Source of the DNA: Cellulophaga omnivescoria
GTDB taxonomy: Bacteria > Bacteroidota > Bacteroidia > Flavobacteriales > Flavobacteriaceae
Length of the DNA: 46,054 nt
Assembly (NCBI RefSeq): GCF_001999725.1
Contig: NZ_MDDP01000012.1
Coordinates: 1 to 46,054 of the forward strand
Direction of reading: 5' to 3'
Shown piece by piece: positions 37,584 through 45,877 of this stretch (its first letter is position 1; each line of letters starts with the position of its first letter). Position numbers and translations under genes: made by a program. The notes below the pieces were generated by a model. It did not search any database. It had not been told where the DNA came from and saw nothing but the letters and a program-made list of their open reading frames with translations.

Positions 37584-39032
37584 ATGCTTTTTAATTCCAT
37601 AGATTTTGCTATTTTTTTGCCTATAGTATTTTTACTGTATTGGTTTGTAGTGAATAAAAATTTGAGATTACAAAACTTCTTGCTTTTAGTAGTTAGTTAT
37701 GTATTTTATGGTTGGTGGGATTGGCGTTTTCTATCTTTAATAGCTTTTAGTACATTAGTAGATTACACCTTGGGTGTGTTATTAGGTAAAGAAGAAAAAG
37801 AGGGCAAACGTAAGTTATACTTATGGACAAGTATTATAATTAATTTAGGTTTCCTTGGTTTTTTTAAGTATTACAATTTTTTTGTAGAGAGCTTTGTAGA
37901 TGCATTTACATTTTTTGGGCAAGAAATACAAGTTGGTACTTTAAATATTATTTTGCCTGTAGGTATTAGTTTTTATACGTTTCAGACGTTGAGTTATACT
38001 ATTGATGTTTATAAACGTAATTTAGAGCCTACTAAAAAGTTTATAGCCTTTGCTGCTTTTGTTAGTTTTTTTCCGCAGCTAGTTGCTGGTCCTATAGAAA
38101 GAGCAACAAATTTATTACCTCAAATACTTAATAAACGAAAATTTAACTATTGCCAGACTAAGGATGGTTTACGATTAATGTTATGGGGGTTATTTAAAAA
38201 AGTAGTAATAGCAGATTCTTTATCCCCAATTGTAAATGATATTTTTGCTAATTATAGTACTTTGTCTTCACCAGTGTTATTAATGGGAGCTATTTTTTTT
38301 GCTTTTCAAATTTATGGTGATTTTAGTGGATATTCTGATATAGCTATTGGAACATCAAAGCTATTTGGGATTGAATTAATGTCTAATTTTAAATTTCCTT
38401 ATTTATCGAAGAATATAGGGGAGTTTTGGAGGCGTTGGCATATATCATTATCTACTTGGTTTAGAGATTACTTGTATATTCCTTTGGGAGGTTCAAGAGG
38501 CTCTAAATTAAAAGGTATTCGTAATGTATTTGCTATTTTTATAGTAAGCGGTTTTTGGCACGGTGCTAATTGGACATTTATAGTCTGGGGACTTTTTCAT
38601 GCGTTGTTGTTTTTACCAAGCTTTTTGATGGGTACTAATAGAAGGTATGTAGGAGTTAACAAGTCTGGTTTTAATATTGTTATACTTGCCAAAAACACCT
38701 ATAAAACAATAGTTACATTTATACTTGTAACCATTGGTTGGGTATTTTTTAGAGCAGAAACTATTTCTGATGCGTTTAATTACTTAAAACGTATTGTGAC
38801 TGAGCTTTCAATAGGAGAATACAGTCATCCAAATGGGTATAGATTAATAGATTACGGGCTGTTATTACTATTTTTTATTGTTTATGAATACATTATAAGG
38901 GGTAAAGAACGTAATCCTATTGGTTTTAAAAATAAATATGTGAGATTGTCTGTATATATTTTACTAGTATTTTTAATGCTGTTGTTTTATGATGATGGAG
39001 TAGATAGGTCATTTATTTATTTTCAATTTTAA
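37584..39032 (+). CDS. MBOAT family O-acyltransferase, AlgI-like
   Basis: The 482-residue polytopic protein has about ten membrane segments and the AlgI/DltB-type motifs FWRRWHISLSTWFRDYLYIPLGG (His286) and SGFWHGANWTFIVWG, whose His326 is the family's catalytic histidine. It also has GPIERATNLLPQ and the FYGWWDWRF start region. These enzymes move acetyl groups across the inner membrane to a surface polysaccharide acetyltransferase. The next gene, 4 bp downstream, is an SGNH/AlgX-like protein, the expected periplasmic partner. By inference the pair O-acetylates a surface or exopolysaccharide, which fits the glycan locus that follows. The target is unknown. Confidence 0.92.
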   Translation: MLFNSIDFAIFLPIVFLLYWFVVNKNLRLQNFLLLVVSYVFYGWWDWRFLSLIAFSTLVDYTLGVLLGKEEKEGKRKLYLWTSIIINLGFLGFFKYYNFFVESFVDAFTFFGQEIQVGTLNIILPVGISFYTFQTLSYTIDVYKRNLEPTKKFIAFAAFVSFFPQLVAGPIERATNLLPQILNKRKFNYCQTKDGLRLMLWGLFKKVVIADSLSPIVNDIFANYSTLSSPVLLMGAIFFAFQIYGDFSGYSDIAIGTSKLFGIELMSNFKFPYLSKNIGEFWRRWHISLSTWFRDYLYIPLGGSRGSKLKGIRNVFAIFIVSGFWHGANWTFIVWGLFHALLFLPSFLMGTNRRYVGVNKSGFNIVILAKNTYKTIVTFILVTIGWVFFRAETISDAFNYLKRIVTELSIGEYSHPNGYRLIDYGLLLLFFIVYEYIIRGKERNPIGFKNKYVRLSVYILLVFLMLLFYDDGVDRSFIYFQF

Positions 39033-39036
39033 GAGT

Positions 39037-39993
39037 ATGAAAAAGGTAATATTGAAAGTAGTATTATATACTATTATTTTATTGGTTTCTTTAGAAATAT
39101 TGGCAAGAATTTTTCATTTACATAATGAGCGACCAGAAAGGTATTTAGATGAATATGGAGTAGAAAAATGGATTTCTAATCAAAAAGGATATTCCATTAC
39201 AGGAAATAGAAGACAAAATGTAGGTGAATATAGAATTAATAATTTTGGGTTTAATTCTGTATACGATGATTATACGGTATCTAAGGATAGTATAGAGGTA
39301 GCAATTGTTGGAGATTCATTTATAGAAGGCTTCCATCAAAACTATACAAATTCTATTAGTAGAAAAATAGAGAGAGAAATACCAGAAATTAAAGTGTTAG
39401 AATTTGGTTATGCGGGTTATAATTTATCGGAAGAATTTAATTTAATCCAGTCGTACAATCATTTATTTAAAGATATTGATAAGGTTATTGTTTATATGAG
39501 GTATACTGATGATTTAACGGTAGGAGAGTATAAAGTCTCAAGCAGGTTGTCATTAAATACACCTGTTAATCGATTGCTAAAACAAAGTAAATTAATTGTT
39601 TATGCTAAGGATATAGGATTGTTTGATCCTATTAAAAATAAAATAGCATCAACAATAAACCTTATAAAAAGAGCTAAGCCCAATGATAACGTAGAGGTGA
39701 ATAAGGATTCTATTTACTTAGCTAATTTTAAAAAATTGGTTAAAACTTATAACTATGATAAAGAAAAGAATGTTTTACTCTTAGATTATAGTCTTTGTTC
39801 TAAAGAGTTTTTGGAATATTTAAAAAGGAACGATTTTGAAAGTATTGACTTTAGCGCTCTTTTTCAAAACGATTCTAGACCAAAAACGTTAATTTATGAT
39901 CAGCACTGGAATAATTTAGGAAGAGATATTATTGCTGACGAAATTGTTAGGTATTTAAGAAAAGAAAATTTACAAATAAAAAAAAGCCTGTAA
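39037..39993 (+). CDS. SGNH-hydrolase-like (AlgX/AlgJ-type) O-acetyltransferase partner
   Basis: The 318-residue protein has an N-terminal membrane anchor (KKVILKVVLYTIILLVSL). Its SGNH-type nucleophile motif is VGDSFIEGF (Ser94), with a C-terminal catalytic pair in YDQHWNN (Asp288, His290). A middle region holds a predicted oxyanion or substrate helix (VIVYMRYTDDL). In alginate and similar systems such a protein takes the acetyl group supplied by the MBOAT protein and puts it on the polymer in the periplasm. It overlaps nothing and starts 4 bp after the MBOAT stop, so the two form a unit. Its last codons (IKKSL) and stop lie inside the terminator hairpin. Confidence 0.85.
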   Translation: MKKVILKVVLYTIILLVSLEILARIFHLHNERPERYLDEYGVEKWISNQKGYSITGNRRQNVGEYRINNFGFNSVYDDYTVSKDSIEVAIVGDSFIEGFHQNYTNSISRKIEREIPEIKVLEFGYAGYNLSEEFNLIQSYNHLFKDIDKVIVYMRYTDDLTVGEYKVSSRLSLNTPVNRLLKQSKLIVYAKDIGLFDPIKNKIASTINLIKRAKPNDNVEVNKDSIYLANFKKLVKTYNYDKEKNVLLLDYSLCSKEFLEYLKRNDFESIDFSALFQNDSRPKTLIYDQHWNNLGRDIIADEIVRYLRKENLQIKKSL

Positions 39994-40005
39994 TGGGCTT
40001 TTTTT
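39979..40005. terminator. Bidirectional terminator shared by convergent genes
   Basis: A 10-bp stem (AAAAAAAGCC at 39979-39988, GGCTTTTTTT at 39996-40005) encloses the 7-nt loop TGTAATG. The stop TAA of the SGNH gene lies in the loop and the stop of the PglD-FemAB gene overlaps the right arm. Both transcripts can end here. Confidence 0.8.
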
Positions 40006-41749
40006 ATTGTCTGTAAGCAGGGAAAAATTCAGTTAATTTTTCACGAGAATGTACTTCTAATATGTTCGAGTTATTTTTTGAGCACAAATCTTTATAAACA
40101 TTTTCATTTATAATTTTTCTGCCTGTATAAAATTGGGTGTCTTCATCTTTTGGAAAAAACATCTTTTTACTTTTGTATAAAGAATCATCATCATGTTGTC
40201 CTCCTCCTAAAACGTAAAACTTTTTGTTGTTTTTTATAGCCCATTTCAGAATTTCTACTCTTAAAAAATCATTTGGTCTGTCTGAAAAATATTTAGCTCT
40301 TGTACCTCCTAAAAAGGCATACAAAGTTTTATTATTAATTATTATTAACTCAGCAGAAACCGCTGTGTCATCTATATAATCTAATGCTATAGCAAAGCTA
40401 TTAGGGTTAGAGTGTATAATACTTTCAAAAAATTGCTTAGGAAAATAATAAATATCTTTAGCATTATTTCTTTCCATTGTTTCAATATATATATTATGAA
40501 AATCAGAAATTATACTATCAGTAATTTCTTCTCCTCTGTATATATTAAATTTAATATTACTTTTTAACGCTCTTCTATAATTATTTCTAACTTTTTTAGA
40601 GAAAGCAGTCCAATGTTCTTCTTCACTATGTTTTACTTCTCCTTTTACATTTAATAAGCTCTTTACAAGTGTACCAGAGTAATTAATGTGGTTATCTGTT
40701 AAGCTAAATCTAACAAATTCAGATACAATACTATTATCTAAATACCATTGATCTACTAAGTTCCAGAATTTAGATAACTTATCAATATCTAAATCATTTT
40801 TAAATAGAGGACCTCCGTACCCATATGGAGTAATTACATCAAAATAAGAACTGTTTTTTATAGATCTTATATAAAAAGGCATAATAACAATAGGTTCTTC
40901 ATTTTCTTCAAAAACAAAGTATCTCAATTTATCTGTTTTCGTTTCAAAATAAATAAGATATTCATAAGAGTAATATATATTATCCTGAAAGTGGTTTTTT
41001 AGTAATTTTTTATAATTTTTTATATCTTTTAAATTGTTGAAATTGCAAACACTTATTTTAAAAGGTTTATCTTCAATAACTTTGTTAGTGCTTTGTTCTT
41101 TTGTGTCCATTACTCTTAATGTTTTAGCTGGTAAACCAGCAACAATATGATTTGGGGGAACATTTTTTATAACAACTGCGCCACAACCTACTATTGTGTT
41201 TTTGCCAATGTCTGTAACACCGGTCATAATAGTGGAACTTATACCTAAAAAGGCTTTTTCATTAATAGTTATATTTGCACCTACATTTACTCCTGTAGAA
41301 ATAAAAACGCCTTTTTCTAGTGATGTATGATGGGCAATTTTACTGCCCATACTTATTATTACAAAATCTTTAATTTTTGCATGTGGCATAATAATTACTC
41401 CAGGTAATAAATATATGCCTTTGCCTTGAATGCTATCTTTATCATAAATAACTGAGTTATGTATAAAGTTAGGAATTTCATATCCAAAGTCATACAATTT
41501 TTTTAAATATTTTGCCCTTATTTTATTATCTCCAATAGGACAAAAAACACAGTCTATTTTATTTTTTACATCCTTATTTAATAAGTCTTTAAAAGTTCCT
41601 AATATAGGAGTGTTATGAACTAGCTTTCCTTTGTTTTTTTTATTGTCATCATAAAACCCAACAATATTAAAGCCTTGTTCTTTTAAATAATTTAAAAATA
41701 CCTCGCCATAAGATCCAGCACCAAGTATTACAGTATTTTTATTTTGCAT
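40004..41749 (-). CDS. Fusion of PglD-like sugar acetyltransferase and FemAB/GNAT-type acyltransferase
   Basis: The 581-residue protein has two parts. Residues 1-212 look like PglD/NeuD: a nucleotide-type N-domain (ILGAGSYGEVFLNYL, FYDD), then hexapeptide repeats of a left-handed beta-helix with the catalytic-type His141 in AHHTSLEKGVFISTG and the end IVAGLPAKTLR. A linker of about 20 residues follows. Residues 230-581 resemble the FemAB/CelD-like GNAT group (ENEEPIVIMPFYIRS, VLGGGQHDDD), enzymes that add amino acids or acyl groups. PglD enzymes N-acetylate UDP-4-amino sugars. I know of no standard gene with this fusion, so I infer one protein carrying out two modification steps on the same sugar or glycan. 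It is the last gene of the minus-strand group, 27 bp after the sugar transferase. Confidence 0.78.
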   Translation of the reverse strand: MQNKNTVILGAGSYGEVFLNYLKEQGFNIVGFYDDNKKNKGKLVHNTPILGTFKDLLNKDVKNKIDCVFCPIGDNKIRAKYLKKLYDFGYEIPNFIHNSVIYDKDSIQGKGIYLLPGVIIMPHAKIKDFVIISMGSKIAHHTSLEKGVFISTGVNVGANITINEKAFLGISSTIMTGVTDIGKNTIVGCGAVVIKNVPPNHIVAGLPAKTLRVMDTKEQSTNKVIEDKPFKISVCNFNNLKDIKNYKKLLKNHFQDNIYYSYEYLIYFETKTDKLRYFVFEENEEPIVIMPFYIRSIKNSSYFDVITPYGYGGPLFKNDLDIDKLSKFWNLVDQWYLDNSIVSEFVRFSLTDNHINYSGTLVKSLLNVKGEVKHSEEEHWTAFSKKVRNNYRRALKSNIKFNIYRGEEITDSIISDFHNIYIETMERNNAKDIYYFPKQFFESIIHSNPNSFAIALDYIDDTAVSAELIIINNKTLYAFLGGTRAKYFSDRPNDFLRVEILKWAIKNNKKFYVLGGGQHDDDSLYKSKKMFFPKDEDTQFYTGRKIINENVYKDLCSKNNSNILEVHSREKLTEFFPAYRQ

Positions 41750-41776
41750 TAGGGGAAGTTTTTTTTGAGCTTGTTA

Positions 41777-42379
41777 TTATTTAGTGCCAGTAAAAGTTGT
41801 CATATTTAAATTTTCACTACTGTTAACACCTTCTTTAAAAAGGACTTTTTTAACTGTTAAAAATAAAATTTTAATATACAATAGGATAGATTTATTTTCT
41901 ACAAACCAAACATCTAATTCAAATTTCTTTTCCCAAGATATCGCATTTCTTCCATTAACCTGAGCCCATCCTGTAATTCCAGGCTTAACATTATGTCTTT
42001 GTTTTTGAAAATCGTTGTAAAGTGGCAAGTATTGTACAAGTAATGGTCTAGGTCCAACTAAGCTCATATCTCCTTTAATTACATTAAGTAATTGTGGTAT
42101 TTCGTCTAAAGAAAGTTTTCTAATAGTACTACCAAATTTAGTTACTCTTTGGTCAAAAGGTAAAAATTCACCGTTTTCGTCTTTTTTATCATTCATAGAT
42201 TTAAATTTAATCACCTTAAATATCTTTTCATTTTTACCTGGTCTGGCATGATAAAAGAAAACATTTCCATTATTGGTTATAAACAGATACAGGTATACAA
42301 ATATGAAGAAAGGTGATAAAATAAATAAACCTGTTATAGCAAAAATAACATCAAAAATTCTTGTTATAAAATTATACAT
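41777..42379 (-). CDS. Initiating phosphoglycosyl transferase (PglC/WcaJ-type sugar transferase)
   Basis: The 200-residue enzyme has one N-terminal membrane hairpin (VIFAITGLFILSPFFIFVYL) and the bacterial sugar transferase motifs KFKSMNDKK, RKLSLDEIPQLLNVIKGDMS with the Asp92-Glu93 active-site dyad, GPRPLL and VKPGITGWAQVNGRN. This is the short, single-domain PglC type. It transfers a phosphosugar from a UDP-sugar to undecaprenyl phosphate and so starts a glycan chain at the inner membrane. It is between the divergent aminotransferase-like gene (6-bp gap) and the PglD-FemAB fusion. Together with PglD the likely first sugar is a diacetamido sugar, but this is inference. Confidence 0.92.
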   Translation of the reverse strand: MYNFITRIFDVIFAITGLFILSPFFIFVYLYLFITNNGNVFFYHARPGKNEKIFKVIKFKSMNDKKDENGEFLPFDQRVTKFGSTIRKLSLDEIPQLLNVIKGDMSLVGPRPLLVQYLPLYNDFQKQRHNVKPGITGWAQVNGRNAISWEKKFELDVWFVENKSILLYIKILFLTVKKVLFKEGVNSSENLNMTTFTGTK

Positions 42380-42385
42380 AATCTT

Positions 42386-43423
42386 TTAGGGTATAGTGTT
42401 AATTGTTGTAGTTATATGTTGCATATGCTTTAGATTATATCTAAAGTCTATATGTATATTTAGGAGGTAAGACAAATCATCTCTTTCTTTATTATTTGGC
42501 CAAAGTTCTGAAGGATAAATGTCCTTTGTGATAAGAGTTTTTTTTACTTCGTTAAAATCTTCTCTGTTCTTAAACACCAATTGTAAGCCAAATGTACAAT
42601 CAATTTTAGAGTTTAAAACTTTAAATTTTTTGTTTAATTTTAAATTTTTTAAAAGAAACTTTAGGTTGTCTTTTTTGTAAATTTGGTAATCTTTATTTAA
42701 AAAACGCAATATTAATTCCTCATTTTCTTTAGATAATTTTATTGGGGAATATTGTTTGTGCAAATATTGCTCAGATTGGTTTATTAGGTCTAGAAATTTA
42801 CTTTTATCGTCATTTTTATTTCTAATAAAATCACTTTTTAAATGCATTGCTAACTTAATTTTTCTCCAATTTTCATAAAAGTCGAAATCTTCAATTAAAT
42901 TATTCTTATAATTTTTGTTGCTATTTGGTTGCCATAAAATTCCTCCTAATGGTATAGGTAGTGTTTTACGTAAAGATGCTACACAATAGTCTGCATTACT
43001 GTTTAAGCAATTGGTACTTTGCCACCCATGGGAGTGATCTTCTATAAAAATTGCTTTAGCTTTAGATGTTGGTATATTATAATTATAAATACCCCAAAAA
43101 TTGTTTAATATTACAATATCTCTTGGGTTAGAAAAAGTGTTTAAATCTAAATTCTCAGCATTAGAAAAAGGATCTATTTCGTAAAAGTAGATATTAGAGT
43201 AACATTTTTTTAGCCAGCTAGTAACATGTTGACAATAGTAATTAGGCAACCAAATTTTAGAAATATCCTTAGTTAATTTTATTTCGTCAATAATAAATTT
43301 TATAGCGTGCCTTCCAGTATAAAACAGTTTAAATTTTGGAATAAATTCATTTAAATTAAAATCTACAAGATCATCAGCGTTTACCTGATGAAAAAAAGAA
43401 CCAATACCAGCTTTATTATTCAT
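42386..43423 (-). CDS. Divergent DegT/DnrJ/EryC1/StrS-like (PLP-fold) protein
   Basis: The 345-residue protein is only distantly related to known families, but it has a DegT-type plan: a ring-binding-like segment FIEDHSHGW (Asp129), and VASLRKTLPIPLGGILW, where Lys153 sits at the place of the PLP-binding lysine. WLPNYYC near residue 58 and FYEIDPFSNAENLDLN also fit the fold. Length is shorter than a typical sugar aminotransferase of about 380 residues, and the N-terminal SGT-type motif is replaced by TGRHAIKF. It may be a sugar aminotransferase, a related PLP enzyme, or a catalytically altered member. A promoter-like element lies 23 bp upstream, so it may begin its own transcript. The fold is moderately supported, the function is not assigned. 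Confidence 0.6.
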   Translation of the reverse strand: MNNKAGIGSFFHQVNADDLVDFNLNEFIPKFKLFYTGRHAIKFIIDEIKLTKDISKIWLPNYYCQHVTSWLKKCYSNIYFYEIDPFSNAENLDLNTFSNPRDIVILNNFWGIYNYNIPTSKAKAIFIEDHSHGWQSTNCLNSNADYCVASLRKTLPIPLGGILWQPNSNKNYKNNLIEDFDFYENWRKIKLAMHLKSDFIRNKNDDKSKFLDLINQSEQYLHKQYSPIKLSKENEELILRFLNKDYQIYKKDNLKFLLKNLKLNKKFKVLNSKIDCTFGLQLVFKNREDFNEVKKTLITKDIYPSELWPNNKERDDLSYLLNIHIDFRYNLKHMQHITTTINTIP

Positions 43424-43445
43424 TAAACACCCTAGTTTTAGAAAT

Positions 43446-43453
43446 CAAAAATA
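43446..43453 (-). promoter_or_regulatory. -7 element of the aminotransferase-like gene
   Basis: On the minus strand, TATTTTTG (43453-43446) fits TAnnTTTG and lies 23 bp before the ATG at 43423. The near-perfect palindrome ATATGCTTTAAGCATAT (43477-43493) is centred about 36 bp upstream of it. No TTTG box at normal spacing is seen. Confidence 0.3.
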
Positions 43454-43476
43454 GTTAAAAAAAATTCCTGATTTTA

Positions 43477-43493
43477 ATATGCTTTAAGCATAT
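43477..43493. repeat. 17-bp palindrome in the gap before the aminotransferase-like gene
   Basis: ATATGCTT, one central T, and AAGCATAT form a perfect inverted repeat of 8 bp arms. It lies in the 106-bp gap between two minus-strand genes, just upstream of the -7 element. The arrangement fits a protein-binding site, but a very short hairpin is also possible. Confidence 0.4.
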
Positions 43494-43529
43494 AGATGTA
43501 TGGTACTTTTATATAGATTAACGAACTTC

Positions 43530-44546
43530 TTATACCTTTAAGAGCTTATCACACTTTGCAAAAGTTATGTTTTCTTTATAGTTATTAAATTTATTAACGT
43601 TGGTGTTATTTTTAATCCACTCTATATAAATAGCAGCTGTGTTAATACCTGCTTCATGAGAAAAAGGGTATCCGCCTCCAAACCTTGGATTTAGTTCTAA
43701 AACATATATGATATTATCTTTAATAAAAATGTCGCAGTCTAAATTGCCAATATGACCTAAGTTGTTCGATATTGTTTCTCCTACTTTATTTATTTCGTGG
43801 TTAATTACAGATTTTGCCTTATCGGTTTCTCCAGATCGCATAGCAATTTTTTCTCTAGCAAAGGTTCCATAATAGTTTCCATTAAAATCATTTAATACAT
43901 CTAGCCCGTACTCAATGCCATCTATTCTTTCTTGTATTAAAATAGCTTCTTCAATATTGTTTTTGCTTACGGTATTTAGAATTGTATTTTTTAATTTTAT
44001 TTTTTGAAGTTTATATACCAATTCCAACTCATCAAAATTATAAACCGTTTCAATGCCTATAGAGGCGCTTCCCCACCTTGGTTTTAAAATTAAAGGAAAG
44101 CTTAGTTTTCCAGTTTTTAAATCTTCATATGCTAATTTATAATCTATATAAGTCTTAGGTGTATGTAAGTTTGATGCTTTAAAAAAATTATAAGATTCCC
44201 ATTTGTCAAAAGCTATATTAATTACTTTTTGTGATGATAGAATAACCCTAGTGCCCTGTTCTTTAAAAATGTCTAAACTTTTTGATAATATAGGAAGCTC
44301 TAGGTCATTTAAAGATATTATTGCATCAACCTTATATTTTTTACATATGGTTAATAAGGTGTTTATATAGGCGCTGTCATATATACTGGGTACAGTAACA
44401 GCAATATCTGCATCTACTAATGCAGGTGCGTTACTCTGCATGTCTGTAGCTATAATAACTCCTTTTTTATATAAGGCTTCTTTAAAATAATTAATTAGGT
44501 AGTTTCTTCTTCCGGCACACGTAAATAAAATATTAATTTTTTCCAT
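43530..44546 (-). CDS. ATP-grasp domain ligase, carbamoyl-phosphate-synthase-like
   Basis: The 338-residue protein begins with a preATP-grasp nucleotide fold (INILFTCAGRRNYLINYF) and continues with the ATP-grasp domain: LILKPRWGSASIGI near residue 155, IQERIDGIEYGLDVL near 207, and the metal-binding end ELNPRFGGGYPFSHEAG near 285. ATP-grasp enzymes join a carboxylate to an amine or similar group through an acyl phosphate. In polysaccharide loci such proteins probably ligate an amino acid or acid to a sugar amine, but no specific substrate can be read here. It lies 26 bp downstream of the CapK-like gene on the same strand. The family is firm, the reaction partner unknown. Confidence 0.85.
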   Translation of the reverse strand: MEKINILFTCAGRRNYLINYFKEALYKKGVIIATDMQSNAPALVDADIAVTVPSIYDSAYINTLLTICKKYKVDAIISLNDLELPILSKSLDIFKEQGTRVILSSQKVINIAFDKWESYNFFKASNLHTPKTYIDYKLAYEDLKTGKLSFPLILKPRWGSASIGIETVYNFDELELVYKLQKIKLKNTILNTVSKNNIEEAILIQERIDGIEYGLDVLNDFNGNYYGTFAREKIAMRSGETDKAKSVINHEINKVGETISNNLGHIGNLDCDIFIKDNIIYVLELNPRFGGGYPFSHEAGINTAAIYIEWIKNNTNVNKFNNYKENITFAKCDKLLKV

Positions 44547-44572
44547 ATAAATAAGCTCAGCTATATGTTTAA

Positions 44573-45877
44573 TTAGGGTTTGTATAAATTAACAGATATT
44601 TTTCTTTTGCCAGATTTTAAAGACGGTATTTCTTTAACATACGCTACAGTTATCTCTGCATCCAATCCAATATCATTTTTAAATTTACTTATTAGTAGTT
44701 TTTCTTTTGTAAACTTAACATTTGTGTTAATTTTTATTTTAAACTGATATTTATCTAATTGTATAAATTGTAGTTGCTCTATTTCTGGAAAGTCATATAC
44801 ATATGCATGCATTGTAAATGGATTTAAAATTTCTCCATTTGTTTTATATAAGGCATCCATCCTTCTTCCTTGAATACTTTTTAGTTTTGGTATTTCATCA
44901 TTATCATTTACGGAGATTATTCCTAAGTCTCCTGTGTCGTACCTTATCATAGGAGTCGCTAAATTATATAGGTCTGTTATAACAATTCTACCTACCTGGT
45001 TAGTTTTAGCTGGTTCATCTTTCTCCAAATCTAAAACCTCTAAAATATAACTTGCCCAATTAATAGTAAAAAAGGAATCGTCTTCAGTTTGTTGCGCAAT
45101 AATACCATTTTCAACATTAGAGTATCTAGACACTGTAGGGGATTTAAAATAATACTCCATTTTTTCTTTAACGTCATTACCAAGTCTTTCTGATATTGCT
45201 ATTATAGAGGTAATGTTGCAATTTAGTGGAGCATAATTATTTTTATCTAAGTATTTACATATCGTTTCAAATCCAGATGCATAGCCTAACCAGCCTTTGT
45301 TACTTTTATCATTTTCTAAGCTTATAATCAATTTACGTAAATATTCATCATTAAGGTCGCTTACGTCTAGCTGTGTAGAGTTCTGAAGCCATGCAGTAAG
45401 TTTTGGTTTTTTATAGTAAGCAGCCCATAAACGCAAGTAAAGTAATTTTTGGCCCAATGTAAAGCCCGATAGTTTAGCGTAAAAAAGTGTATCTGCCGTA
45501 TTTCTTATTTTTTTTCTCTTAGTCTGGTATATTTCAAAAGGGGAGCCAGTAGATCCGCTTGTTTTAACCTTGTTAACATTTGCATCTTCTCTGTTGCAAA
45601 TGTTTATGTCTAAAAAGTTGTCTTTAATATCTCTTTTAGTAACTACAGGAAAATCTAATAATGAGTTGTAATTTTTATATTTTTTGTAATAGTTGGTATT
45701 ATTAACGGTTAAATTTAAAAGTTTATTTAACTGTGGTTTTTGCTTGTTAATTAGGGTAGAATAGCTTTCAATTTTGTGGTAATCTTCAATCTCTTTTAAG
45801 TCTTTCTTTATAGGACTACCTTTAAAAAAATCTAATGTCCAAAAGGCATAATTTCTTATCTGTTCTAATAAATTCAT
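44573..45877 (-). CDS. Phenylacetate-CoA ligase/CapK family adenylate-forming enzyme
   Basis: The 434-residue protein has the AMP-binding P-loop VKTSGSTGSPFEIYQTKRKK near residue 106, the region YSNVENGIIAQQ and the adenylate-forming motif RYDTGDLGII near residue 311, followed by a small C-terminal domain with the likely lysine in LKSGKRKISV. CapK/PaaK proteins activate a carboxylic acid as an acyl-adenylate. In capsule and exopolysaccharide loci their acid and acceptor are mostly unknown. It is the first of the five minus-strand genes seen here; the 177 bp upstream hold no gene. The window ends soon after, so the locus probably continues. Composition is visibly lower in G+C than the glycolytic genes. 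Confidence 0.87.
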   Translation of the reverse strand: MNLLEQIRNYAFWTLDFFKGSPIKKDLKEIEDYHKIESYSTLINKQKPQLNKLLNLTVNNTNYYKKYKNYNSLLDFPVVTKRDIKDNFLDINICNREDANVNKVKTSGSTGSPFEIYQTKRKKIRNTADTLFYAKLSGFTLGQKLLYLRLWAAYYKKPKLTAWLQNSTQLDVSDLNDEYLRKLIISLENDKSNKGWLGYASGFETICKYLDKNNYAPLNCNITSIIAISERLGNDVKEKMEYYFKSPTVSRYSNVENGIIAQQTEDDSFFTINWASYILEVLDLEKDEPAKTNQVGRIVITDLYNLATPMIRYDTGDLGIISVNDNDEIPKLKSIQGRRMDALYKTNGEILNPFTMHAYVYDFPEIEQLQFIQLDKYQFKIKINTNVKFTKEKLLISKFKNDIGLDAEITVAYVKEIPSLKSGKRKISVNLYKP

